64,000 nucleotides of DNA from assembly GCF_005434965.1 (NCBI RefSeq), contig NZ_SKCI01000003.1, forward strand, positions 490,990 to 554,989, in the 5' to 3' direction. The DNA comes from Marimonas lutisalis (GTDB taxonomy: Bacteria; Pseudomonadota; Alphaproteobacteria; Rhodobacterales; Rhodobacteraceae). Position numbers and translations under genes: made by a program. Below, piece after piece: positions 1 through 8,668 of the stretch. Positions within the stretch are counted from its first letter, which is position 1, and each line of letters starts with the position of its first letter. Below the pieces are notes generated by a model. That model saw only the letters and a list, made by a program, of their open reading frames with translations. It had not been told where the DNA came from and searched no databases.

Positions 1-1098
1 CACCCAGCGGCCGTCGGTCACCGTCAGGATCTGCCCCGAGACGGGATCCAGGATATGGTTGCGCCCCCAGCTGCCCCATCCGAACACCGGCTTTTCATAG
101 GCGCGGTCCATCAGGATGTCCTCGTTATGGAACCGGAATTCCAGCGAAGCGGCGCGATCCGGGTCGATGCTGGCGGCCTGGCTCAGCAGGAAATCGGTCG
201 GAATGAGGCCGTTGCCCTTGAGCACCGGATAGGCGATCGCCAGGAACGCCAGCAGGGCGGCCACGCGGAACTGCAGCATCTTGCTGCCAAACAGGATCAG
301 CGGCACCAGGACCAGCGAATAGGCGATCGAGGCCACCGATTTGCACAGCACCAGAACCGCCCAGAGATAGGCCGTGCCGACCATCAGGTAGCCCTTGTTC
401 TTGCTCGCACTTTCGCGAAACAGCGCCGCCGCGGCCGCCACCACCATCAGCGCGAAAAACGCCACCCACAGCCCGTGATACAGGAACACGATGGGCCGGA
501 AACCGCCAAACCGCACCATCTGGTCGAAGACGTGCTGGAAATAGCCGTAGATCCAGATATTGAGCTGCGGGCTCAGCCGCACCTCGATCAGCATCAGCAC
601 CGAATAGACCAGCCCCGTCGCCACCAGCGCGATCAGCAGATCCCTATGGTCGTCTTCACCTGTCAGGAAACTGCGCGCCAGCACGAAGGGCATCAGCAGC
701 ATCGCCTGGTTCACCATCAGCGCGGCCGCCTCAATCAGGCGCAGCCCGGGCAGGCCGACCGCGCCATAGGAAACCGGCTCGCCATTGGTCAGCACCGTGG
801 CCAGCGGGCTGAGCACGAAAATCGCCATCAGGATCCGTGCCACGGTCGAGCGCGGGAAAATCTGCAGATCGCGCCCGCGCATTGCCAGCACCACCAGGAA
901 CGCGCTGATCGACGGCAGCGTTTCCTTAGAAAGGGGCGGCATCAGCGGAAAGTCGAACACCGCCGGCGGTGGCGGCAGAAAGAGATAAGCCAGCAGCAAC
1001 GACCAGATCACCGCGCGCCCGATATCGAGACGGCGGAAAATCACGATCGTCATCAGCGGCCAGGCGGCCAGCACCAGATAGGCGAGCGTATTCGGCAT
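1..1098 (-). CDS. O-antigen ligase/polysaccharide polymerase-like membrane protein (partial, runs off window start)
   Basis: The minus-strand frame is open from an ATG at 1098 to the window edge, giving 366 codons with no stop, so the C-terminus is missing. The protein is dominated by hydrophobic segments (at least eight likely membrane helices), starting with MPNTLAYLVLAAWPLM and containing long Leu/Val/Ala stretches. Near the visible end is a polar loop with RFHNEDILMDRAYEKPVFGWGSWGRN; a loop with FGWG resembles the periplasmic loop of WaaL/Wzy-type O-antigen ligases. It lies next to a glycosyltransferase and an ExoY-like transferase, which supports a role in exopolysaccharide polymerisation or ligation. 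The exact reaction cannot be read from sequence. Confidence 0.72.
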   Translation of the reverse strand, partial: MPNTLAYLVLAAWPLMTIVIFRRLDIGRAVIWSLLLAYLFLPPPPAVFDFPLMPPLSKETLPSISAFLVVLAMRGRDLQIFPRSTVARILMAIFVLSPLATVLTNGEPVSYGAVGLPGLRLIEAAALMVNQAMLLMPFVLARSFLTGEDDHRDLLIALVATGLVYSVLMLIEVRLSPQLNIWIYGYFQHVFDQMVRFGGFRPIVFLYHGLWVAFFALMVVAAAAALFRESASKNKGYLMVGTAYLWAVLVLCKSVASIAYSLVLVPLILFGSKMLQFRVAALLAFLAIAYPVLKGNGLIPTDFLLSQAASIDPDRAASLEFRFHNEDILMDRAYEKPVFGWGSWGRNHILDPVSGQILTVTDGRWV

Positions 1099-1273
1099 GA
1101 ATGGGTTTCGAACCCCGGCTGCTCATCAACTTGCCCAATCCTATCAGTGATTTAGCCGGCTGTCCTGTTCTTCCTTCCCATTTGTCACGGAATGGCCAAC
1201 AATTCCCCGAATTCTGGCCTACTGGGGCTGGTTTGTTTCCGGTCATCGCAATTTGCAGGGTGCCACCGCCAAG

Positions 1274-2449
1274 ATGAGTTCCGAACGCCCGCTGAAAATC
1301 GCCTATCTGTGCGACATCAGCCCCGAACACGCGCAGCCCTACTCGGGCGGCAACGCGCGCATTTTCGGTGCGCTCTCGGATCATGCCGATCTGACGATCC
1401 TGCCGCAAAGCTGGGGCCTGGCCGAGCCCACCCGACGCGCGATATATGCGCTGTCGGATGCCGCGCAGCTCAGGCTGCGCTGGCGGGCGCATCTGGCGCT
1501 GGCCCGCATCATCGCGGCACCGCTCAACCGCCAGCTGGCCGAAGGCGGATTCGATGTGGTTTTCGGCGCCTATGCCTTCCAGTCGATGTCACGCATCGCG
1601 CCGCCGCCCGGCACGCTCAGCGTCTTCACCTCGGACGCCACGCCAACCGTCTACAAACGCTCGGAAATCGGGCAGAGCTTCGGCTCGTCCTGGGTCTCGC
1701 GGCAGTTGCTCGATCCGCTGACATTGCGGGCCGAGCGGCGCATCTTCAACGCCACCGACCTGCTCCTGTGGCCGTCGGACTGGCTGAAATCCCGGGCCGA
1801 TGCGCTCTATGACCTGCCCAGCGGCAAAGCCCATGTCCTGCCCTGGGGCGCGAATGTCGCTGATCCGGGCCCCGGCGCCGCGCCGCCCGCGCCGGGGCCC
1901 GGCGCGCCGCTGCATCTGCTGGTCGTGGCGCGTGACTGGTTTGCCAAGGGCGGGCCGGTGGCCTTCGACACCATGCAGGCATTGCGCGCCCGTGGCCTCG
2001 ACGCCCGGCTGACGGTGATCGGCTGCACCCCGCCCGATTTCCACCTGAACGAACAGGTCACCCTGCTCGGCCCGCTCGACAAGTCCGACCCGGACCAGGC
2101 CCGGCGCTTTGACGCAGCTATGCGGGCGGCGCATTTCCTGGTCCAGCCCAGCTTCGAAAGCTACGGCTTCGCCTTCTGCGAAGCCTCGGCCTTCGGCCTG
2201 CCGTCACTGTGCCTGGATGTCGGTGGCGTGCCGGTGCGCGACGGCATCAACGGCCGTGCCCTGCCCAAAGAGTCAACGCCGTCGGATTTCGCCGATGTGG
2301 TGATGGGGTATGCCGCCGATCCCGCCGCCTATGACGCGCTGCGCCAGACCGCGCGGCGCGAATACGAAACCCGGCTCAACTGGCGTGCCTGGGCGGGTGC
2401 GGCCATTGCGGTCATGCGGGAAAAACTGGCGGAAAAACGCGCTCAGTAA
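1274..2449 (+). CDS. Glycosyltransferase family 4-like protein
   Basis: This 391-aa protein starts at the ATG at 1274 (MSSERPLKIAYLCDISPEH); a TTG 21 bases upstream is a less likely start. The N-terminus has the KIAYLCDIS beta-strand and a glycine-rich PYSGGNARI loop typical of GT-B enzymes. The C-terminal half has the donor-binding region: LVVARDWFAKGG, then VQPSFESYGFAFCEASAFGLP, which holds the GT4 E-x7-E pattern. It probably adds a sugar to a lipid-linked exopolysaccharide precursor at the cytoplasmic face. Its stop overlaps the convergent ExoY-like gene by 7 bases. Donor and acceptor are unknown. Confidence 0.85.
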   Translation: MSSERPLKIAYLCDISPEHAQPYSGGNARIFGALSDHADLTILPQSWGLAEPTRRAIYALSDAAQLRLRWRAHLALARIIAAPLNRQLAEGGFDVVFGAYAFQSMSRIAPPPGTLSVFTSDATPTVYKRSEIGQSFGSSWVSRQLLDPLTLRAERRIFNATDLLLWPSDWLKSRADALYDLPSGKAHVLPWGANVADPGPGAAPPAPGPGAPLHLLVVARDWFAKGGPVAFDTMQALRARGLDARLTVIGCTPPDFHLNEQVTLLGPLDKSDPDQARRFDAAMRAAHFLVQPSFESYGFAFCEASAFGLPSLCLDVGGVPVRDGINGRALPKESTPSDFADVVMGYAADPAAYDALRQTARREYETRLNWRAWAGAAIAVMREKLAEKRAQ

Positions 2450-3132
2450 CCGGTGCCGCGCAGCATCACTTTCACCGTGGCGGCCAGCACGCGCAGGTCG
2501 GTCATCAGCGACATCTGCCGGAAATAGTTCGTGTCATAGACCGCGCGCTCGGAAAACGAGGTCTCGTTGCGCTCGCTCACCTGCCAGAACCCGGTGATGC
2601 CCGGGCGCATCTCGTAATAGGCAGCCCCGGGATAGAGATCCTTCTGCTCAACCATCATCGGGCGCGGTCCCACGATCGACATGTCACCCAGCAGCACGTT
2701 GAGCAGTTGCGGCAGCTCGTCGAGCGAGCTCTTGCGGATGAACTGGCCAAAGACGGTGATCCGCGGATCGGCCTTGAGCTTCTGCGTCCGGTCCCACTCG
2801 GCCCGCGCCTCGGGATTGCGCGCCAGGTAGGACTCCAGCACCTCATCCGCCCCGGCCACCATCGAACGCAGCTTGAACATCCGGAATTGCCGGCCATTGC
2901 GGCCCAGCCTTTTCTGTACGTAAATAGGTGAACGTCCATCCAGCGCGATGATCGCCGTGAGCGGCAGCAGGATCGCGATCGTAGGTACAGCCGCGATCAG
3001 GACGATCATGATATCCAGCGCCCGCTTCACGCCTCTACGATAGGCCGCCCGCCCGCGCTGGGCCGGTAACTCCGCATCGACCAGCCGTTTCAGCTTGCCG
3101 ACATCGAATGTCTCACTCGTGCGTTGGCTCAC
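2443..3132 (-). CDS. ExoY-like undecaprenyl-phosphate sugar phosphotransferase
   Basis: This is a bacterial sugar transferase that would start exopolysaccharide synthesis by loading sugar-1-phosphate onto undecaprenyl phosphate. One N-terminal membrane helix (LDIMIVLIAAVPTIAILLPL) is followed by the conserved cytoplasmic core: QKRLGRNGRQFRMFKLRSM, ITVFGQFIRKSSLDELPQL, NVLLGDMSIVGPRP and YEMRPGITGFWQVSERN. I chose the GTG at 3132 because a GGGGA Shine-Dalgarno lies just upstream and the resulting 229 aa matches the usual ExoY size. An ATG at 3162 would add 10 residues. It is convergent with the GT4 gene. Confidence 0.88.
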   Translation of the reverse strand: MSQRTSETFDVGKLKRLVDAELPAQRGRAAYRRGVKRALDIMIVLIAAVPTIAILLPLTAIIALDGRSPIYVQKRLGRNGRQFRMFKLRSMVAGADEVLESYLARNPEARAEWDRTQKLKADPRITVFGQFIRKSSLDELPQLLNVLLGDMSIVGPRPMMVEQKDLYPGAAYYEMRPGITGFWQVSERNETSFSERAVYDTNYFRQMSLMTDLRVLAATVKVMLRGTGY

Positions 3133-4101
3133 GATATTTTCCCCAAGTGGCGCGCGATACATGCGCAGGCAACAAGCACCAAATTCCCTTCCCCGCCCCA
3201 CACGGACAGGCCACCGCAAAAGCATGCGGTTTGTCTTTCGCTCTCTACTAACCAATTGGCAGCAGGGCCGTTTTTTCCCTTCGTAAACGCCGCATTACGA
3301 ACCTGCGGTCGTTTCCGGTCCCGCCCCTGACAGGCCTTATCGCGACAGCCCCTTACGCGATTTCGGCATGGTCGTGTTGCCAGCTCTTGGACAAATTCAT
3401 GTTACGCCCTGCGCTACCTTTCCGTCAATTCGGCAAAAATCCGCTCAACCTATGAGCGATGGCCCCTGGCCCGTGCGGAAGACTGTCTCGCGATGGTCTC
3501 GACAATCTTTGCCTTCCTGGCCCATGCGCCCGGTGCAACGCAGCCCTCTGCGCCCGCGCCCCGCGCACCATGCAGCCACCCAAAAGATTGATGCACACGC
3601 AGAAACAATAAAGGGGGAAATTTCCAAGATTGGCGTCACAAGAAACAGTCGCGCAGTATTTTTCCCCTAAACACCTAAATTCGCACAAGAATTCTACGGC
3701 CTTCGGCGCCGCATCCGGTGGATGTTTTCGGTGCATAGCTCACCACTTTCAGCATGCATCGCCCCCTGCTTGCTGCACCGCCGCGAACATTCCAGCTGCC
3801 ATCGACCCGACACGCCCCGGGCGAGTGCCCGCGATATCCGGCTGCGCTTCTGCCAGCCCATTCTCCCGGATTTTCCGGAAAATCGATTCGCCTTTTAACC
3901 AGATTTTGCCGAATCACTGCCGCCTTTCCGCCGCATTTCGCGCTTCCTTCGCAGCGCTCCTGCCGCGCGGTGCGAAATCCATGCCGAAATACGCCTGTCC
4001 GGCCCGGTTTTCCGTGGGCAGGCCCGTTTCCCGGGTTTATCCGCTGGTCTGCGTCAACTAATCATTTGGAACTTGCGGTGTTAACCGCTTAACTTATCGT
4101 C
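3133..4101. other. Non-coding stretch between the polysaccharide genes and soeA
   Basis: About 970 bases carry no ORF with convincing protein character. The open frames here are short, low in hydrophobic periodicity and lack good ribosome binding sites. The region should hold the promoter of the ExoY-like gene at its left end and the soeA promoter at its right end. No RNA gene was recognised. Confidence 0.55.
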
Positions 4102-4113
4102 ATATGCAAATAT
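4102..4113. promoter_or_regulatory. Candidate SqrR/BigR-type operator upstream of soeA
   Basis: The imperfect palindrome ATATGCAAATAT lies 28 bases before the soeA start. It matches 11 of 12 bases of ATATTCAAATAT upstream of dsrE2 (11780-11791), next to the ArsR-family regulator gene. That shared AT-rich sequence in otherwise GC-rich DNA is what I see; assigning it to the regulator is inference. Confidence 0.5.
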
Positions 4114-4140
4114 AAAGATACCAAAGCTGAAAAACAGGGC

Positions 4141-6981
4141 ATGAACATGACTGATACGAAGGTGGCGCCGCGCCCCTCCCCCAAGGTTTCGGACGAGGTG
4201 CGCAAGACGACATGCTACATGTGCGCGTGCAGATGCGGCATCAACGTCCACCTCGAGAACGGCAAGGTCAAATATATCGAGGGCAACCGCGATCACCCGG
4301 TCAACCAGGGTGTGCTCTGTGCCAAGGGCTCGGCCGGCATCATGCAGCATTACGCCCCCTCGCGCCTGCGCAAGCCCCTCAAACGCACCGGCCCCCGCGG
4401 CTCGGGCGAGTTTCAGGAGATCAGCTGGGACGAGGCCTACGAGATCGCCGCGGGCTGGCTTGCTCCCCTGCGTGAAACCGCGCCGGAGAAACTGGCCTTC
4501 TTCACCGGCCGCGACCAGTCGCAATCCTTCACATCCTTCTGGGCCCAGGCCTTCGGTACTCCGAACTATGCCGCGCATGGCGGCTTCTGCTCGGTCAACA
4601 TGGCCGCCGCTGGCATCTACACGATGGGCGGCGCCTTCTGGGAATTCGGTCAGCCCGACTGGGACCGCACGAAACTCTTCATGATCTTCGGCGTGGCCGA
4701 GGACCACGACAGCAACCCGATCAAGATCGGCATCGGCAAGATGAAGGGCAATGGCGGCCGCGTCATCGGCGTGAACCCGATCCGATCGGGCTACAACGCC
4801 GTGGCCGACGACTGGATCGGCATCACGCCCGGCACCGACGCGCTCTTCATCCTCGCGATGATCCACGAGTTGCTGAAGGCCGGCAAGGTCGACCTGAACT
4901 ATCTCAGCCGCTACACCAACGCGGGCTTTTTGGTGAACGACAATCCCGACGATGCCGATTACGGCCTTTTCCTGCGCGACAAGGACGGCACACCCCAGGT
5001 GATCGATCGCGCCACCGGCAAACCGGCCAAGTATGACAAGAAAGGCGTGAAGCCGGACCTCGCCGCGCACCTGCGCAAGGGCGGCGTCACCTACAAGCCC
5101 GCCTTCCAGCTGCTGGCCGAGAAATACCTCGATGACGCCTATGCGCCCGAAAAGATCGCCGATCAGTGCGGGCTGAGCGCGCAGAAGATCAAGGCCACCG
5201 CCGCCGAACTGGCCCGTGTCGCCTTTGAAGAGGAAATCACCCTCGATGTCGAATGGACCGACTGGAAGGGCGAAAAACACAAGACGATGACGGGCCGCCC
5301 CGTCTCCTTCCACGCGATGCGCGGAATCTCGGCCCACTCCAACGGCTTCCAGACCTGCCGCGCGCTGCACATCCTGCAGATCCTGCTGGGTTCGGTCGAG
5401 GTGCCCGGCGGCTTCCGCTTCAAGCCGCCCTACCCCAAACCGCCCGAGGCGCACCCCAAACCGCATGCGGGCGTGCAACCCGGCAAACCGCTCGACGGGC
5501 CTCACCTGGGCTATCCGCTGGGCCCGGAACACCTCCTCATCAACGAAGACGGCTCGGCCAAGCGTATCGACAAGGCCTATACCTGGGAAAACCCGTTCTC
5601 GGCGCATGGCCTGATGCACATGGTCATCTCCAACGCCTACGCGGGGGATCCCTACAAGATCGACACGCTCTTCATGTACATGGCCAACATGGCCTGGAAC
5701 TCGACGATGAACACGTCCGAGGTCATCAAGATGCTGACCGACAAGGACGAAAACGGCGACTACGTGATCCCGCATTTCATCTATTCCGATGCCTACAGCT
5801 CGGAAACCGTGGCCTATGCCGATCTCGTGCTGCCCGATACCACCTACCTGGAACGGCACGACTGCATCAGCCTGCTCGACCGCCCGATCTGCGAGGCCGA
5901 GGCCGCCGCCGATAGCATCCGCTGGCCAGTGGTCGAGCCGGATCGCGACGTGAAAGGCTTCCAGTCGGCGCTTTGCGATCTGGGGGCCAAGCTGGGCCTG
6001 CCCGGTTTTGTCAACGACGACGGCAGCCAGAAATACGCCGACTACGCCGATTACATCCAGAACCACGAACGCCGCCCCGGCGTCGGCCCCCTCGCGGGTT
6101 TCCGTGGCCCCAACGGCGACAAGAACGGCCGCGGAGAGCCGAACCCCAACCAGATCCAGGCCTATATCGACAACGGCGGATTCTGGATCAACCACATCCC
6201 GGAAAATGCCCAGTTCTACAAACCCTGGAACCAGCATTACCAGGATTGGGCGGTGGAAATCGGCCTCTTCGACGCCGCCGCGCCCTACGTGTTCAACCTC
6301 TACCTCGAACCGATGCGCAAATTGCAGCGCGCGGCCGAAGGCCACGGCGACATCCAGCCGCCCGATCACCTGCGTGACCGCGTGAAAGCCACGATGACCC
6401 CCCTGCCCGAATGGTATGAACCGTTCGAGGAGGCCGCCGTAAACAAGGACGAATACCCGATCCACGCCCTCACCCAGCGCCCGATGCACATGTATCACTC
6501 CTGGGGCTCGCAGAACGCGTGGCTGCGCCAGATCACCGGCGTGAACAAGCTCTACATCCCCGGCAAGATCTGGGACGAGAAGGGCTTTACCGAAGAGGAG
6601 AACTGGGCCTACGTCACCTCGACCCATGGCAAGATCAAGTGCCAGGTCGCCCGGATGGACGCGCTCAACGAAAACACCGTCTGGACCTGGAACGCCATCG
6701 GCAAGAAGCGCGGCGCCTGGGCGCTCAGCGAGGATGCGCAAGAGGCCACCAAGGGCTTCCTGCTCAACCACCTCATCAACGAACTCTTGCCGCCCAAGGG
6801 CGATGGCCGCCGCTGGGCCAACTCCGATCCCGTCACCGGCCAGGCTGCCTGGTTCGATCTGCGGGTGAAGATCGAAAAGGCCCCACCGGGCGAACACGTA
6901 TCCGAGCCGGCCCTGCCGGCCTCGAAATCGCCGGTGGGCCAGGGCCCCAAAGACATCGCCTACGGGGAGGAGTTCAAATGA
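4141..6981 (+). CDS. soeA: Sulfite dehydrogenase molybdopterin subunit SoeA
   Basis: This 946-aa catalytic subunit belongs to the DMSO reductase superfamily and would oxidise sulfite to sulfate. The N-terminal [4Fe-4S] site is visible as C25-x2-C28-x3-C32-x27-C60 (CYMCACRCG ... GVLCAKG). Molybdopterin-guanine-dinucleotide binding regions follow (for example DWIGITPGTDALFILAMIHELL and YADLVLPDTTYLERHD). No Tat signal is present, as expected for SoeA, which faces the cytoplasm. Its stop overlaps the soeB start (ATGA). The order SoeA, ferredoxin subunit, DmsC-type anchor and the nearby dsr island favour SoeABC over thiosulfate or polysulfide reductase (PhsA/PsrA), which are homologous and usually have Tat signals. 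Confidence 0.88.
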   Translation: MNMTDTKVAPRPSPKVSDEVRKTTCYMCACRCGINVHLENGKVKYIEGNRDHPVNQGVLCAKGSAGIMQHYAPSRLRKPLKRTGPRGSGEFQEISWDEAYEIAAGWLAPLRETAPEKLAFFTGRDQSQSFTSFWAQAFGTPNYAAHGGFCSVNMAAAGIYTMGGAFWEFGQPDWDRTKLFMIFGVAEDHDSNPIKIGIGKMKGNGGRVIGVNPIRSGYNAVADDWIGITPGTDALFILAMIHELLKAGKVDLNYLSRYTNAGFLVNDNPDDADYGLFLRDKDGTPQVIDRATGKPAKYDKKGVKPDLAAHLRKGGVTYKPAFQLLAEKYLDDAYAPEKIADQCGLSAQKIKATAAELARVAFEEEITLDVEWTDWKGEKHKTMTGRPVSFHAMRGISAHSNGFQTCRALHILQILLGSVEVPGGFRFKPPYPKPPEAHPKPHAGVQPGKPLDGPHLGYPLGPEHLLINEDGSAKRIDKAYTWENPFSAHGLMHMVISNAYAGDPYKIDTLFMYMANMAWNSTMNTSEVIKMLTDKDENGDYVIPHFIYSDAYSSETVAYADLVLPDTTYLERHDCISLLDRPICEAEAAADSIRWPVVEPDRDVKGFQSALCDLGAKLGLPGFVNDDGSQKYADYADYIQNHERRPGVGPLAGFRGPNGDKNGRGEPNPNQIQAYIDNGGFWINHIPENAQFYKPWNQHYQDWAVEIGLFDAAAPYVFNLYLEPMRKLQRAAEGHGDIQPPDHLRDRVKATMTPLPEWYEPFEEAAVNKDEYPIHALTQRPMHMYHSWGSQNAWLRQITGVNKLYIPGKIWDEKGFTEEENWAYVTSTHGKIKCQVARMDALNENTVWTWNAIGKKRGAWALSEDAQEATKGFLLNHLINELLPPKGDGRRWANSDPVTGQAAWFDLRVKIEKAPPGEHVSEPALPASKSPVGQGPKDIAYGEEFK

Positions 6982-7712
6982 CCACCCTACCCACCTCGAC
7001 CGAAAAGAAACTCGGCCTCGCCATAGACCTTGATACCTGCGTCGGCTGTCATGCCTGCGTGGTGAACTGCAAGGAATGGAACACCTCGAACTACGGCGTG
7101 CCGCTCTCGGATGAAGACGCCTATGGGGCGGAACCGCACGGCTCCTTCCTCAACCGCGTCCACACGTTCGAGGCGCAACCCTCGGGCGGCGGCTGCTCGC
7201 AGACCATTCACTTCCCGAAATCCTGCCTGCACTGCGATGATGCGCCCTGCGTCACCGTCTGCCCCACCGGGGCCAGCTACAAGCGCACCGAAGACGGCAT
7301 CGTGCTGGTCAACGAAAACGATTGCATGGGCTGCGGCCTCTGCGCCTGGGCCTGCCCCTACGGCGCGCGCGAACTGGATGCGCTGGCCGGGGTGATGAAG
7401 AAATGCACCCTCTGCGTCGACCGCATCTATAACGAGAACCTGCCCGAGGAAGACCGCGTGCCCGCCTGCGTGCGCACCTGCCCCGCCGGCGCCCGCCATT
7501 TCGGCGATTTCGCGGACCCCAACTCGAACGTCTCGAAGCTGGTGGCCGAGCGTGGCGGCATCGACCTGATGCCGGAAATGGGCACCGCGCCCGTGAACAA
7601 GTACCTGCCGCCGCGGCCCAAGGACGTCCCCTCGGACGCCGCGCTGAACGGTGAGAACAAAGAACCCAAGGGCTTCCTCGCGTGGCTCGACAAGGCACTG
7701 GAGGCGATCTGA
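6978..7712 (+). CDS. soeB: Sulfite dehydrogenase iron-sulfur subunit SoeB
   Basis: This 244-aa electron-transfer subunit would carry electrons from the molybdenum site to the membrane anchor. It starts with MTTLPTSTEKKLGLAIDLD and carries four ferredoxin-type cysteine groups: CVGCHACVVNCKEWN, CLHCDDAPCVTVCPTGAS, CMGCGLCAWACPYGAR, and CTLC with CVRTCPAGA. This is the usual set for DmsB/PsrB-like proteins with four [4Fe-4S] clusters. The ATG at 6978 overlaps the soeA stop, and its own stop overlaps the soeC ATG (TGATG), so the three are translationally coupled. Confidence 0.9.
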   Translation: MTTLPTSTEKKLGLAIDLDTCVGCHACVVNCKEWNTSNYGVPLSDEDAYGAEPHGSFLNRVHTFEAQPSGGGCSQTIHFPKSCLHCDDAPCVTVCPTGASYKRTEDGIVLVNENDCMGCGLCAWACPYGARELDALAGVMKKCTLCVDRIYNENLPEEDRVPACVRTCPAGARHFGDFADPNSNVSKLVAERGGIDLMPEMGTAPVNKYLPPRPKDVPSDAALNGENKEPKGFLAWLDKALEAI

Positions 7713-8584
7713 TGCATCCCGCACCCTCAGTTATCTTCTTCACCGCGTTCTCCGGTCTCGGCTTCGGCCTGTTGGCTTGGCTCGGCCTCGGCCTGCCCAC
7801 CGTCACCGGCTGGACCGCCTTCTTCATGTACCTGCTGGGCTACGGCATGGCCGTCGGCGGTCTGGTCAGCTCGGTCTTTCACCTCGGCAACAAGAAGAAC
7901 GCGGTCAAGGCGTTCTCGCAGTGGCGCTCGTCGTGGCTGTCGCGCGAAGGCATCATGGCGGTGATCACCCTGCTGACCTTGGCCCCCTATGCGTTCGGCC
8001 AGGTCTTCCTCGACACGACGCTCCGGCCGCTGGGCCTTCTGGGCGCGCTCTTCGCGATGGTGACCGTGTTCACCACCTCGATGATCTACACCCAGCTCAA
8101 GACCGTGCCGCGCTGGAACACGCCGCTTACCCCGATCCTGTTCCTGCTGTTCTCGATCGGCGGCGGTGGCCTCTTCGCAGGTCAGGTCCACGCCGCGGCG
8201 GCCTTCCTCGTCGTGCTCGGCGTGGTGCAGGTGCTGGCCTGGATGCAGGGCGACGCCAAGGGCGCCACCGGCGACAGCACGCTGGAAACCGCCACCGGCC
8301 TCGGCCGCATCGGCAAGACCCGGCTGCTCGAACCGCCGCATTCCGGGCAGAACTACCTGCTGAAGGAAATGGCCTACACCGTCGGGCGCAAGCACGCTGT
8401 CAAGCTGCGCGCCGTCGCGCTGATCTGCGCGGTGCTGCTGCCGGTGATCATGATCCTGCTGCTGCCGAACGGCCATGCCCTAGCGGTGCCGCTGATCGCG
8501 CTGCACATCCTCGGCCTGCTCGCGGCCCGCTGGCTGTTCTTCGCCGAGGCCGCCCACGTGGTGCGCCTCTACTACGGCAAGTAA
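7712..8584 (+). CDS. soeC: Sulfite dehydrogenase membrane anchor SoeC (DmsC family)
   Basis: This 290-aa integral membrane protein has about eight hydrophobic segments and belongs to the DmsC-like anchor family. It would pass electrons from SoeB to the quinone pool. I chose the ATG at 7712 (MHPAPSVIFFTAFSGLGFG), which overlaps the soeB stop; the in-frame ATG at 7682 lies inside soeB and would add a soluble, unlikely N-terminus. The polar loop around GKTRLLEPPHSGQNYLLKEM and the C-terminal HVVRLYYGK fit the family. A strong terminator follows. Confidence 0.88.
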   Translation: MHPAPSVIFFTAFSGLGFGLLAWLGLGLPTVTGWTAFFMYLLGYGMAVGGLVSSVFHLGNKKNAVKAFSQWRSSWLSREGIMAVITLLTLAPYAFGQVFLDTTLRPLGLLGALFAMVTVFTTSMIYTQLKTVPRWNTPLTPILFLLFSIGGGGLFAGQVHAAAAFLVVLGVVQVLAWMQGDAKGATGDSTLETATGLGRIGKTRLLEPPHSGQNYLLKEMAYTVGRKHAVKLRAVALICAVLLPVIMILLLPNGHALAVPLIALHILGLLAARWLFFAEAAHVVRLYYGK

Positions 8585-8600
8585 CCCACCCCGCATATCA

Positions 8601-8642
8601 GGCCGGGCCCCAATCCAAATACCGGGCCCGGCCTTTTCTTTT
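8601..8642 (+). terminator. Rho-independent terminator of soeABC
   Basis: The 10-bp perfect stem GGCCGGGCCC/GGGCCCGGCC (8601-8610 with 8624-8633) is followed by a T-rich tail (8634-8642). It sits 16 bases after the soeC stop and separates soeABC from the mrp gene, which therefore may have its own promoter. Confidence 0.85.
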
Positions 8643-8668
8643 ACGCGCGAACGAAAGAGAGACGGACC

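Noticed and set aside
55..1155. A 366-codon plus-strand frame at the window start
   Set aside because: It is opposite the membrane-protein frame on the minus strand and is made of His/Gln/Arg-rich text.
3630..4061. A possible small gene upstream of soeA
   Set aside because: The sequence is Cys/Ala/Pro-rich without a ribosome binding site or recognisable fold, and overlaps equally long frames on both strands.
4081..6897. A 938-codon minus-strand open frame opposite soeA
   Set aside because: It is the antisense shadow of a GC-rich gene: the protein is Val/Gly/Asp/His-rich without domains, while the plus frame has complete Fe-S and molybdopterin motifs.
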